DNA of 64,000 nt from Phoenix dactylifera (Eukaryota > Streptophyta > Magnoliopsida > Arecales > Arecaceae). The notes under the pieces are model-generated. The model ran no database searches, was not told the DNA's origin, and worked only from the letters and a program-made list of their open reading frames with translations. Of this stretch, positions 41,401-53,990 are shown piece by piece (positions within the stretch are counted from its first letter, which is position 1; every line of letters begins with the position of its first letter). Location: NCBI RefSeq assembly GCF_009389715.1, contig NC_052394.1:22136899-22200898 (forward strand). Direction: 5' to 3'. The translations under genes and the position numbers were made by a program.

Positions 41401-44400
41401 CGTCGAGTGGCGATGCCTCTTGTAGATATCCAAATTATTAACATAGTCAGAAAGCACATCAGCCTACCCCTCTAACCAAACGACGTTGTAGTATTGTATG
41501 TTCATCTTATAAAGAACGTGCTCCAGGTTATAAGCACCCTCGAATCTTTTGCTAAAGCTTTGGCACTAAGAGGCAAGGATTGCCGAACCGGTACCAGGTG
41601 CCGTACCAGTCGGCACCCGATACCAAATCGATACTGGTTACTGAACCGATCACCAAAATGCCATAACACCGCGTTGTGGCCAAAAATGCCACAGCACGAG
41701 CACGCGCGTTGTGGCAAATCTAACCGGACTCGGTGCGAACCAACCGGTTTGCACCAAATCCTGGCTGAACCAGACAGAACCGGTCTAGTTCCGTCCAGTT
41801 TGCTCTCTTACCAGTCAGTTCCGGTCCCTACGGGCCCAGAATCATTTTATATGCCCGAATTGAACCCGGTTAGAGACCGGGTTGGCTCGGTTCGGCCTGA
41901 ACCGGGTGCTATGGCCCGGTTCGGCTTGAAGTGGGTGATACGGCCCAGCTCGGCATTCCTTGCTGAGAGGTGTCTTCTGGCTGATAAACTAATTGATAAA
42001 ACAACTACTTATTTCTTTATTTTTTTTCAAATTGAGGCCTAGATCATTGTGCGCATGATCGTATCAAAACTTGAATATTTTGGACACCAAATTTTGCTAG
42101 AGAGTAGCTTACATGCCCCTAAATGCGCTTCTAATTTTAATATTTTTTAATATTTTTTTTATTTTTTAATCCAAAAATATATTTTTATTTTTTAAAAATT
42201 ATATATAATCCAAAAATTAAAAATTTTTATGTCATCATGTAGATCATCCATAGATCTACAATATATAATAAAATCAAGCCCAAATCTAAAATTTTAGCAT
42301 GATCTCTTCTTATTTTGCAAATTTCGAGCTATTTTTTTAAGTCTAAAAGAAATGAGGGAATTAGATAGGAAAGAGAAAGCACACTTTATTTAAACTTCAA
42401 TCTTCCTTCAATCATGCCCAATCGGTGTGATATTCACCGTGAAGGAAAGGGAGAAAGCCAGAGAGCTTAGAAACGATGTTGGGAAGGCTTCTTTTAATCA
42501 GCAAACAAAGAAAAGAGGAGGGAGCCCGGTTCAGAAGCAAGTCGACTCGGTGTTAACCAGACAGTTTGCACCAAATTTGAACGAAACCGGCTGGTTCTGA
42601 ATGGTTTCGAACAGTTCCATGCCGGTTTCAGTTGGTTCGGTCTAATTCGGGCCTTTATTGGCCGGTTTCGGAATCGGTTCCAGCCGGTTCAAAGCCAAAA
42701 CTGACTCTACTAGGCGAACCAACCCGATTTCCCACCGAGTCGGCTCGGTACAGGCCGAATCGGACAGTTCAGTCCGATTCGGCCTTCTTTGCTCATGGGT
42801 TTTTCTTTTCCATGAAACATGAGATTCTTATTCTCATATAAATGCTACTTTTCTATCTCTCTCCTTTGAAAACTCCAACCAAACAAGAGGTCTTTCTTCT
42901 TTTGCCAGTTGACCGCACTTTTTTTCTTTTTTTTCTGCGAACCAAACGAGTCCTAATAGTGGGTTGCAAACTGACTAACAAGGATGAATGTGTTCTATTT
43001 TATGCAATAATTTGTAGAGGATATCAAGCAATGCATCAAGATTGCACAATCTACTTGATAATGGCAAACTAACTCAGGTCATATATTGTCCAGTTAGATT
43101 AGTGATTGTATAACTGAAACTTTTGTCGCTGCTAGCACTTCACAAGTAAAACTTTACAGTAACAGAAATACAAGACATCAACTAAAACAGTTGGCATCTG
43201 ATGTTTGCTAGTGGAGATATCAAATATAAAGTCATCCTGTATTGAATTGCTAAAATAAATCAGTAGAACATAACCAAACCTCCGTACAAACCTAGAAATG
43301 ACTAGAGTTTCGAAAAGTCATGATGTAACATATAAAGTAGAACTTTGAAATGTCATATAATTTTCATATTGGTTACTGCCAAAGAGATTATAAGATAGAT
43401 ATTAGTAACACCATCATCAAGTATTTTCAAATTCTTACCAGGCCCATTACAGCAGATATCACAATTGCAGCCAGGGCACACTGAAATAAATACAAGAAAA
43501 GCATGCTAAGCATGTATATTCATGATCATTGAGTAGCAGCTAGACAAAATCTGAGAAGCAACATTGAAAAGTTCTGATAATATAAATTGAATCATATGAT
43601 ACAAAATCACACCATCCATTTAGGGAGGGTTATATGGATCCTTTCTCTGAGGCCAAGTCTTCAAAAATAATAATAACATAAGATGGAACCCATTAAAAAC
43701 CAAAAAAAAAACAAAACAAATTTGCAAAAATTTCGCTGATGAAGTAAATTAAATTGCCCTTTGTTTCAAATGCAATATGCACTTAGGGAGACTACACCAA
43801 CCCGCCTGTACCCACACACATACACACACAAAAAGGGAGAGAAAAAAAGAAAGGAAAGAAATAAAAGAAATATGATGTGTTGACTGGTGTGGGTCAGCAG
43901 AAAAAAAATTCCCATTCAAAAGAACACCACTGAAATGTAGTATGCACTATCCAATGTTTTCGAGAAATGTTGTTGGCTAACCAATGATTCAAAAGCTTAA
44001 GATGTTAGGGAATGAGTTAACAATGTATATCAAGCTTAACATCCCCCCTCAAATGCAGCCGGGACCATGCACATGGAGGGGCAGCCGAGTGAAGAGAGAG
44101 ATAAGATGATATACAAGAAATAGGATCAAAGTTAACTAGGAAAAATGACAAAAATAACTGAACTAGAGGGAATTCAAACTCATGCAATCCAACAACCTGA
44201 GCTCTGACTCTAACAGTAGATACTCTGATAATTTTCAATCCAGTACTGAAGGAATCAGGTTAATTCTGACATGATCAATCTGGCAAGAGTTGGTGTTCAT
44301 TTCTTTCAGAAGTACAATAACCCTATGCTTATAACTGCATATGTTGTATGAGAGTATTTTTCCATCTTTATATACTTCGTACTATCATAGAGCCTCCAAA

Positions 44401-47400
44401 AGTCCAACCTCCTTAGGTTTATATGCTTTTTATCATAGAAAGAAAAATTTATATCTGTAGTATCTGCAGGCATTCTTGATTCTGCGTGTTTGTCACTATG
44501 GAGTTCTGTACTATATTGTGCTTGAACTATTCTTATGTATTTAACTTCCAGGCCAGTGCTAAACATACTTTCATCGTTGTGAGCACTCAGCATTTTCAGT
44601 TTGTTGGTTTAAATTGCATGAATAAACTAACTCCTGGTATCTTAGTAAGCCAAGATTATCGGTAGTTGAATGGCCAAAAAACTTTTCAAGGCAAAGTCAT
44701 ACCTGAGGTATTTCACTAAACAGTGGTGTCATAAACAAAAGAGCACATCCCATAATAATTCCCATTACGATTCCAGACAATCCAGTTTTGGCCCCACTCT
44801 CATGATTTACAGCTGATCTAGAAAAAGATCCTGCACATAAATACTCAAATGTCATCTCATGGAAACATGCAAGTTTAGTTTAAGCTTAAATGTTTCTCTC
44901 TGACTATGCAAAGAAGAACAAATTGCAAATCTCAGACCATGTTTGCGGGAAAAGAAAAGTCAGTATCTCACCAGTTATAGGGTATGCAGAGAAGAATGAC
45001 CCACAAATATTTGCCACGCCTAGCCCAAACAACTGTAAATGAATGAGCATGAGATATCTCTTAGTATACAATGAAATAAGAAAAAACAACCATTAGCTCT
45101 GTCAACTATGTAAGTAACTGACTGATGTGCCATCAAGCACTTGGCATTTCAAATTATGCAATCTTCAACCTAATCATTCGTCACAAAATTATCCTATATA
45201 AAAGAGATCTATATTCAGAACATGTAAATTATATATTTTGAGATTTGCAAGTGTACTCAAAAGAAAAAATATTTGAAGCCCACATTTGGAGACTCTGTTA
45301 TTCATATTACATCTGGAAGCTAGAATTTCTAGCTTACAATACCTTTAAATTGATAGATATCCATTCCAGTTTCCAAAAAAGACAGTGCAGATGTCTTCAA
45401 AACAAGACTGATGGCAGAATTCTGTTGAGAATCACATGTGAGGTTTAGTGCCACATAGAATAATAATGGAAGTTACGTTGATTGATATAATAGTGGGCCC
45501 AAAAAACTAATGGTCTAAGCTTTTGGGTCAACTTGGGTTCCAACGTGCATATCAAGTTCCTTGATACCAACTCCTTGACACCCCAACAAGTGGTACCAAG
45601 CTAATGGTGGTGTTCCTGGGCAAGACTCTCAAAGCAGTGAAATGTTCTCCAATGTTGGTGGTTCTTCGAACAGTAGCATGTCGGTAAGTAGAGTCTATTC
45701 ATGGTGGTCACAATATGCCGAGTTGAATAAGTGGACTTGATGGAGCAAGCATAGGATTTGAGCACAAGCTTAATGCAGCAAGTCGATGACTCGATGGAGC
45801 CAGATGTGGAGTCAGAGCATGCTTAGGCATGATTCTTGACGAGGACTCTTATAAAGGTATGGTGAAACATGGCTCTTGAAAAGCGAGTAACTCTTGGTTT
45901 TGAGCCGAACGTTTTGTGGTAAGTGTGGCTCACGGTAGTCTTGTCAATGGTATAGATTGGGACCTTACCCGACTTGAACTTTGACCTAAGCCAAGCCTAT
46001 CCAGGAGCCCAACCTAATCTGGAAACCTATAATATTTCATGAAGAGAGAGAAAGATAGATAGCAAACTATGCTCTCCTCGACTCCCCTCTTCGTCGCCCT
46101 CCTCTTCACCACCTCCTCACTGCTCCCTCTCTACACTGCCTCGTCAACCATTCCTCTCCACAGCTGCCACCGATGCCCTCTCTAGCCTTGCTACAAGCTC
46201 TTCATCACCCTCTTCTTCACCACCTCCCACTGCACCACCATATCCTCATTCCTTCCTCTCCATTGATGCCTTTTGACACCCTCCTTGCCACCTCACGTCA
46301 AAGCTCGAGATGAATCAAAGTGGGGGTTTTCTTCTTTTTTTTCGGGAGGGGGGGGGGGGGGGGGGGAGATTAGAGCACTCACGACTCCAATTCATAAGAC
46401 GAGAGTCATTCAAGAAATTGAGATTGAATCACTGATGAAGCAATTTCAACAACTCCAGTCAAGCTCCTTTTCTTCCATTTTTTGGGTATAAAGATTTTTT
46501 TTCTTTGGTCTCTAGAGAGAAGAGGAGAGGAGATGTGGGTTGCACCGAATCAGGTTGAACTCGGGTACTCGTGTCCGAATATCAGGTAGGATCGGATTGG
46601 ACCTGACCCATTGGCAGGTCTCGGATTGGACCTGACCCATTGGCAGGTCTAGCTCATGGAGACTAGGCTCTTGGGCTAGAGCGGTAACACATGGTGCACT
46701 TAGAAGAATAATTGGGCATAGAGGATTGGATTCGAGGGAAGTTAAAATCAGTTCGCACATGAAGGGGGAGAATGTTGAGAATCACAAGGTTTAGTCCCTC
46801 ATGAAACAATTAAATAAGGCACATGGATTATATAGATGAATGGGTCAAAAAAATAGCAGTTTAAGCTTTTGGGTCAACTTGGGTTCCAACGTGCATGTCA
46901 ATTCCCTTGGTTACAACTCCCCATCTCCCTAACAAGAGCCAGGGCCACAATACATGATAAAAGGCATTTAGGAAAATATTCAGAACACTACATGTCAGAT
47001 TGTAACGAAGTCTCTCTCCTCTATAGTGAGATTATTCTGCCTAGGCTTCTACTCGGCATATGGAAGCTGATTTACTAAGCAAGCTTGTTATGCAACAATT
47101 ATCAGAATAAGACAATTTTAAGTGGTCTCATCTAAAGTAGAACTTTGACTACTAGTTTCCTCTTACTCTAGGATTGTATTTGGAAGTTTTAGACCTGCTT
47201 TATTTGACTTTAGCAGACAAGACATACAAAAATATTGTTAGAAGGAAAATAAATTACGATTTCTCAAAGTTTTAGGTTGGCTCTATGAATCCCACATCAT
47301 CAATAATCCCAACTGGAATAAATTTTCGTTATTTCTCATTACAACAATTTAAGATTTCAAAGTATTGTAAGTAGGGATTCTTTAAGAAAATCCCAGAAGC

Positions 47401-48776
47401 ATTGTAATGAATAACTTTGATCTTTTGAAATGAATTCTGAAGGAGAGTAGGTAATTTGGCCTTTTTCTCAACTTCTCCTTGGTTATGCATGAATGAGATC
47501 ATTATTAGGATTTTCGTTTGTTGTTAAACCGACTTTTCTTGTCTTGTACCGCCTTCCAAGTGGTCTCCATCCTTTAAATTCCAATTATGGAGGGAGGAAT
47601 AATGTACCATCTCATTCTCGAAAGTTGTTCCTCCTTTTTTTTTTTCTCTATTAGTGTACTTCATGATTCTTATATTTCTCTAGAGCAAGGTCCGCCAAAC
47701 TGATACCGAGACCCGTACCAGTCGGCGGCCGCTACAGGTCGATATCGGTTCGGTACCGTATCGTGTGTCAGTACGGGTAAGGTGTGCCGATTCCCAACTG
47801 ACATGCCCATTTTTTTGGAGTTTTCAAAAAAATTTAATTGGTAATCACTCTTTTTGAACTTTTTCAATGATTTTAAGTCTAATTTGATATTTTTAAATTT
47901 TTTTGATATTTCTATAACCCCGATTTAACCTAATCGTATTGTTTTAAAATAATATAAATCATAAAATGATTAGTGAGATATTGCATGCTACAAGAAACAA
48001 CATAAAATATATAATCCAAAAATTAAAAATATTTATATCATCGTGTAGATCTCCATAGATCTACAACATATAATAAAATCAAGCTTAAATCAAAAATTTT
48101 GGCATAATTTTTTCTTATTTTGCAATTTTTGAGCTATTTTTTCAAGCCACCCCAAAAAAATTGAGGGAATGAGATAGGGGAGAGGAAGCACACCTTATTT
48201 AGGCTTGGATCTTCCTTCTGAACTGCTGAATCGGTGTGATTTTTGAGTTGTTGGGAAGGAAAGCAGAGGAAAGCTCTCTGTCGCTTTTAATTGTTGTTGG
48301 GAAGGCATTCTCAGGCCTTTCCAACAATAAATAGTGCCTCAGACAAGTCAAAAAAGGGGCCTAGTTCAGAACCGGATCGACCCAGTGTGAATCGGCTGGT
48401 TTCGGATGATTCCGGCAAGTTTAGACCCTTTCTGGCTGGTCCCGATCAATTCGATATCGGTTTTAATTGGTTCGGTACAGGTTCCGGCCCGGCCAGAACC
48501 AAAAAAATAGTGAACTGACCCAGTTTCGCACCGGGCCGAACGGTTCGGCTCGATTCTACCGTTCGGGCCCGGTTCGATAGACCATGCTCTAAAGATCTTT
48601 GCTATTTTATCTTCTCTAATTATGTTATTCATCAAGCACAGCTTCGCAACCTAGGAACATTTTCGAATCTTAAAAAACTCTAGTTATGTCCCACTGGTAC
48701 ATGAGTGACAATATGCTCTAAACACTTTCACATTATCCCCTCTGCATTTTTTGGGTACTTTGTTTTTCCAAGGAGG

Positions 48777-48833
<57 letters not shown>

Positions 48834-51800
48834 CTTCATGAAATTGGAGATATGAAGCTTTAGGATAAAACCTTTTTTATTTTAATGAAAGAACTGGATG
48901 GAGAACCCCCAGCCTAATATATTTAAACTATCTCTTGACTTTCAATTATGAGCAAAGCTTTATAATTTATATTTGTTCGTGCTATCTGCATAAGTATGTG
49001 TCAGAAGCAAGTTATTATAACAAGTTTCATTAGGAAGAAAAGCATGCTCAGAATCATATTTCAATATATGATGAGCATTTAGAAAACTGGTGCTTACGAC
49101 ATAATGACCATCACTAGTATATATTTCAACGTTCAGTTAATATTATTAACTTGTACAAGCATCTGCATGTTGATGTACTAGTTTTAAGAGTTCTCATGCA
49201 TTTCACATCGAAGATGTTATATTGATCACTTATCTTCAATCTTGGTACATCATTATCATAAAAAACTAAGCACAAATAGTAATGCCTAAATACGAAAAAC
49301 AATTATAACTGGAATACATTAGGAAATATAACTCAAGAAAATGGATCTAAGTATGACAGTGAAATAAGTTTGTTATAAAAGATTTTTGAAAACAGGAAGT
49401 CTCTATGATATGTATTTTTTAAAATGATTACCTCTTGATTTGAGTCTAACTCATAACCATTCTTTGCAGCCAAAGCTTTAGCAATCCCCACAGATTCCTA
49501 AAATCCAGAAAAGGTAGGAAGCAAAAAGAGTGCTGATGACAGTGATACATAAAGGAAAGGGTTCCATGATCAAGAAAATATTAGCAAAATGAACTTATAC
49601 CAGAATGGCCACACCAGTAATGAGAACCGCAGTTGAAAGTAGAGACTTCACATGCTGAAATCCTCTAGGTATTGAGAACTTTGGAAGGCCCTGGGGTATT
49701 TCACCAACCTAAAATAATGAAAAAGTGCAGATTGCATTTATGAAATATTAGATTGAGTGTCCCAAATAACTGGTGTCGCACAATATGATCCTTTTAGCAC
49801 CGCCGAAAAAAGACATGGAAAACACGCAATGTTTGTAAATGATTTTGCTTCATTGGTGATCTTCCAATGATTTTGTATTCTGATTTCTAAAGGAGGACCA
49901 CGTCAATACAGGACTATCCATCATTTCAGAATTTGCACTAAATGAAGCTAATAATCTCTCGAAAAGTTCTTATTGCACTAGAACTCATCAATCAGTAATG
50001 AAACTAATCAGAACTCAAGATTCATAAGTAGTCATAGTTCTAGTGGACAAATTTATGAAACTACTGCTATAAAAATTATATTCCCCATCTAGATATCCAA
50101 TTGTTCTGCCACATATCGAAGCCTTCTATCTGATCTAAAATTAAAATCAAGTCATCCAGATTTTTAGCAGCTTTTGCAATATCATCTCATTACCAAATAT
50201 GTACCAATATGATTCAATACACTAAACATTAGGGCTTGTTTGGCTGCCTATAAGTGGGCATGCTAACTCAATTCAGACGAGGGGAGCCCACTTGGCCTGA
50301 AGTGGAGCTGAACTGAGTTCCCACCTGGGCCAATTTAAGGGAGAAAAAGACCTGAAGTGGCTTCTGCCCAGGGGGAGATGAAGCTATTTTGGTTAAGTGC
50401 GCTCCCATTCGGCCCATTTGCACCAAACCAAACATCAAATGAGCCCTTGGCTTATTCCAGTTCCATTGCTTAGACTTTTCCATTCTCCTTTTTCCACTTT
50501 AATTGTTTAGCTTTTTTCAGGATTAGACTTTCCTTTGGGGTGCAAACAAGACATATAGAAAATCACAATGAATACCTCCATGCTATGGTTGGACACATTA
50601 GACTGAGCATAAAAAATTGTAATTCGTAATCATATAATTAGGTTTCAATCTTAACAACTCAGACTCTATAAATCAAATGGAGCATATCTCACCACTGAAA
50701 TTGAATACGGATGAAATAATTTCACAAAAATTATGCCCAGTACAACCGCTGTAAGGGGGCCAGCTGCTCTTAGCCATCGCAAACACTTCTTGGATTTACC
50801 CTGCAACAAGCATGATAACAATTGTCATGGTTGATTTTGTCGAATATAATATCCTAAGGATGGAGAGAATGGAATTAAACTTCATTAGAAGTTGAAAGAA
50901 CAGTTCCAACCAAGTGCTTCATCAGGAGAAGACCTGCAAGAAAAATTGACCCCATCACGAAGGGCGGCCATGAGAACTACAAAAAAGAAACTGCCAGATA
51001 AGGTTAGTAGAAATAATTATGATTTTAAGTATCTTAAACAAGATTAACAGAAATGAATATCTGAACTTATAAAATGTAAACAAATATGAACCTCAAGAAA
51101 CAAGCTTTTAAATAAGAAAGATCAATTCTGGACAATAACTAAGAGAGAAAAAAAAAAAGGCGAGCACACACACACCAACACTCAAATATATAAGTATAAA
51201 TATAGAATGAACAAGAACAAAACAGAAAACTCATAAAATCATGAGGGCATGAGGAGCATACTTCGCCAAAACCAGCAATTATGCTTCTAATTATTGGTAT
51301 AATTTCGCTGCTTCGTGCTATATTGTACCCCAAGAAGTATTTGGCTTGAGACAAGGCGATTGAAATGGCGGAAGCAGTAGTGAAGCCAGATATTACAGAA
51401 TGACTAATAAAACGAATAAGCCACCCAAGCCTGTAGAGAATTGTGAACATGAAAAAGATTATGCAAGTCCAGATCTACTATAAGGAAATAAACTCATATT
51501 AGTTTAGCACATGCAATAGTCTTACAAATGATAAAAGCATGTCAGTTAGGTAAGATACTAAGGTCCTGTTTGGGATTGTTGGTAGAGCTTTATTAGTAGA
51601 ACTTTTGGAAGTAGAGCTTTATTAATAGAACTTTTGGAAGTAGAGCTTTTTTTAGTACAACTTTTAACAAAAAGTTGTTTGTTATTTAGTAACTATATTT
51701 TTAAAGTGCTATGAAACTTTAACATCTCTTTGGTAACCAAACTGAGAAAGTATTTTTAGTAGTGCTTTCAATTTTTTCACTCCCTGCACTATCAATAACT

Positions 51801-53990
51801 ATTATTATAAAGCATTCTTAATTTACAAATTATTTATTTTGAATAATGCATTCTACTATTTCTACTACTAAAACGTATATCTACTATTTCTATTGCAACT
51901 TTGTACGGTAAAAATTATTAGGCTTAAATCTCCAAAAGATGGTCTTAGATACAGTCATACTGCATAGATAGTGATAAGACGTTACCCGCTATTGGTCTGG
52001 TTTTCATCGTGAAATGCTTGACTTTCCATTAATAAGTATCCTTACTAAATCAGCCTGTGAGATTGTGATTTGTACATTGTAATTGAAACAGTACTTCACA
52101 CCAGGAAGCAAACCGCAGTTTGGATCATCGAATAAAAAAAGGAAAATAAAAGAAAGAAAAATAAGACGACTGCAGAAGTAATTAGACATTACGTGTAAGA
52201 GGTCAATAGTTGATGTGGGTAGGGCACCTGCCCTTTCCAGCAATCACTGCCGGGATCTTTAAAACTATGATAGACAATAAATATATTGCTATCAAACTTC
52301 AAGCATCAGGACAGCAACATAATTTTAATTGTTGCAGGAAAGAAACAGAGGGTTAATGGTTGAATACCTTAGCAAAGCCATGAGACATTCCAATATGCCA
52401 ACCATCAGCGCCAACAATATTGCAAGCTCAGTGTACAGCTCATTAGAAGGTTCAACTATGTGGCTCAAGACATTAGACACCAAGAGCGATACTAATGCCA
52501 CCGGACCAACTGCCAGTTGACGTGATGATCCAAATATAGCATATATGAATATTGGAACGAACCCTGAATCTGTACAAAAAATGTTGGCCTTGAGGAACAC
52601 AGCATACTATACTTGAGAAAAAAATCTTTAAAATATTGAAAAAAGAAACACACAAATTAAAGTAATACTCACAAAGCCCATATATTGGATGAAGCCCTGC
52701 CAGCTTTGCATATGACATTGCCTAACATTTGTGTATATTAAAAAAATAATAATCAGGTATTCTATAATCACATCAGTTCCAACAATTTCATACATATTAT
52801 TGAAATTTCTATCAAAATGGACCCCAAATCACTAATGTAGGAGTGACTTATATAACAAATTTTGACCTCCACAACGCAAGGCCATAGTCCACAGTTATAA
52901 AAAAGCATCTGTTCGTGTTGAAATTGAATTCCAAAATTCTATGCCTGGACTGTTATTCCAATGAATTATATGTTTTGGTAACTATGTGTAAAACTTCTGG
53001 TTTATAGTTTTACCCAGTGAACTTAGGATAAGTCTACTTTTATAAATAAACTCATTCGATTAATTTCTTTTTTATGATGCATAAAGAAATTCAAAATACT
53101 GAAGAAGGAAGAAAGAATCTTTAAAGAAAACAAAGAAGTTAGCATAAACCAATCTTATTATACAACAATTTCAAGAAATTGCTACCATGATGCTAGGAAG
53201 AAACCGTGTACTGCAACTCATTCCAAGAAATAACTGAAAGAGTGATTTTTTAGGGGGAAAAAAAGAAGCCAAGATTGTTCAACCAGTCTTGGACCGAATC
53301 AAGAATCCCAAAACAGAAGTGTGGTACACAAGATTCATAGAAGCCAAGAATATGACGGAACATAGCATCAACACAACAAGAAATGGGAGCAAAAAATCTT
53401 GGAAAAATACAGAGAAAAAAAGACGAGATCAACCAGTCATTCTCCGAGAACATTGAAGAAATTGCTACCCTATACACTTGCAAGAAACCCCGCATCACAT
53501 TAAACTATCATAAACCAATCATTAAACGAAAATTTTCAAAAAAATTTCATCCGGGCAACTTCCAAGAAACCTTGCGTCCTATTCAATTACGTGAAGAAAA
53601 AGAAAAGGACTAATCAAAACTTTCTTTCTAAGGAGGAAAAATTTCAAGATAATGCTTCCAGGAACCAAGAATCCGTAAAAGAAAATGAGTAGAGAGAGAG
53701 GAGGAGGATTGGTTAACCTGAGGGACGAGCATGACACCGACGGTGAGGCCGGACATGAGGTCGACCTTGAGGTATTCCCGCCAGCGGTATGTCCGGATCC
53801 AGCTGGAGCACGGGAGGAAGAGCTCCATCCACTCCACGGCCGTCATCGCCCGGAGCTTCGCCCCCCATCTGGCCACCAGCGTCGCCGACGGCTGCTGCGG
53901 GGGCGGCGACGACGTCGACGCGTGCTGGAACGGGATCACCTTCACCGTCCGGCCGCCGAAGGCGACCGCGGCGTCGGTGTCCGTCTCCAT
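35160..53990 (-). CDS. SULTR4: SULTR4-type sulfate transporter (SLC26/SulP)
   Basis: Seventeen minus-strand exons, all in phase: 53718-53990, 52673-52721, 52368-52569, 51262-51430, 50911-50976, 50693-50800, 49601-49708, 49432-49497, 44972-45032, 44703-44830, 43439-43480, 38913-39029, 38222-38273, 37471-37609, 37249-37337, 35555-35631, 35160-35426; 670 aa (Arabidopsis SULTR4;1 is 685). Membrane part: [95 protein letters not shown]-terminal STAS domain from about residue 490 ([50 protein letters not shown]), ending EPLLPQERV. Group 4 SULTRs release sulfate from the vacuole. The 18.8 kb span comes from two 4.4 kb introns (39030-43438 and 45033-49431) filled with mobile elements. No break seen. 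Whether it is the 4;1 or 4;2 counterpart cannot be told. Confidence 0.95.
35433..35470. repeat. (GA)n microsatellite serving as pyrimidine tract
   Basis: About 19 GA units. Read on the minus strand they are (TC)n ending AAGTAG just before the last SULTR4 exon, so the microsatellite forms the polypyrimidine tract of that acceptor. Confidence 0.9.
39520..40451. mobile_element. Non-autonomous hAT element in SULTR4 intron
   Basis: The element starts TAGGGCTAAAAACGGATCGG and its far end reads, as complement, TAGGACTGAAAATGGGTTGG, giving imperfect terminal inverted repeats of over 20 bases. It is flanked by a perfect 8-bp duplication GTATAGGC (39512-39519 and 40452-40459), the size typical of hAT. 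It is 932 bp and has no transposase frame. The subterminal parts repeat motifs like GATATCAA and GGATACGAAT; the middle (39900-40090) is GC-richer with GAAACCCTAGCCG, possibly a captured host fragment. Confidence 0.85.
40965..42792. mobile_element. GCAAGG-ended inverted-repeat element, copy 1
   Basis: Left end GCAAGGTTTGTCGAACCAGT, right end as complement GCAAAGAAGGCCGAATCGGA. Subterminal parts are full of GGTTCGG and ACCGGT words in both orientations. Flanks TTATGG and TCATGG match at 5 of 6 positions and may be the target duplication. It contains a second, smaller member (41573-41963) and a longer middle than copy 2. No transposase frame seen. Superfamily not assigned. Confidence 0.65.
41573..41963. 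mobile_element. GCAAGG-ended element nested inside copy 1
   Basis: 391 bp; left end GCAAGGATTGCCGAACCGGT, right end as complement GCAAGGAATGCCGAGCTGGG. Flanks TAAGAG and TGAGAG match at 5 of 6. Almost all of it consists of GGTTCGG/CCGAACC-type words, so it is the two subterminal regions with hardly any middle. Confidence 0.65.
45423..46934 (+). mobile_element. Small non-coding LTR retrotransposon (TRIM/LARD-like) relic
   Basis: Two direct terminal repeats, about 45423-45588 and 46773-46934, both start TGTTGAGAATCACA and share TTTGGGTCAACTTGGGTTCC. Two bases after the left one is TGGTACCAAGC, like the initiator-Met tRNA primer site; right before the second one is the purine tract GAAGGGGGAG. 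The 1.2 kb interior has no gag or pol and includes CT-rich stretches and a G-run at 46343-46366. The repeats differ by perhaps 15%, so the insertion is old. A 5-bp target duplication was not evident. Confidence 0.7.
46592..46649. repeat. Perfect 29-bp tandem duplication
   Basis: The unit TCGGATTGGACCTGACCCAT plus TGGCAGGTC occurs twice in a row without a difference, inside the LTR relic. Confidence 0.95.
47685..48597. mobile_element. GCAAGG-ended inverted-repeat element, copy 2
   Basis: 913 bp; left end GCAAGGTCCGCCAAACTGAT, right end as complement GCATGGTCTATCGAACCGGG. Inner blocks shared with copy 1 include TTTAATTGGTAATCA, TTTTCAATGATTTTAAGTCT, GCTACAAGAAACAACATAAA and TCCATAGATCTACAA, but the middle found in copy 1 is absent. 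Flanks TCTAGA and TCTAAA match at 5 of 6. Confidence 0.7.
48780..48829. repeat. (TA)n microsatellite
   Basis: About 25 TA units in a SULTR4 intron. Confidence 0.95.
50231..50447. mobile_element. MITE of 217 bp in SULTR4 intron
   Basis: It starts AGGGCTTGTTTGGCTGCC and the far end, as complement, is AGGGCTCATTTGATGTTTGG, so there are terminal inverted repeats around GGGCT..TTTGG. The inside contains paired CCACTTGGCCTGAAGTGG-like words. Family not assigned. Confidence 0.65.
51561..51930. mobile_element. MITE remnant in SULTR4 intron
   Basis: It begins AGGTCCTGTTTGGGATTGTT, a common MITE opening, followed by direct repeats of TAGAACTTTTGGAAGTAGAG (twice between 51596 and 51650). A matching right end was not found, so it is truncated or decayed. 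Confidence 0.5.

Larger units (their letters stand above)
40742..42955. mobile_element. MITE split by a later insertion
   Basis: The left part has GCATGTTTGGTTGACCATGA and the right part ends CGAACCAAACGAGTCC, whose complement is GGACTCGTTTGGTTCG, the common start of grass- and palm-type MITEs. Between them sits the GCAAGG element (40965-42792). Joined across it, the MITE would be under 400 bp. Ends are approximate. Confidence 0.55.
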
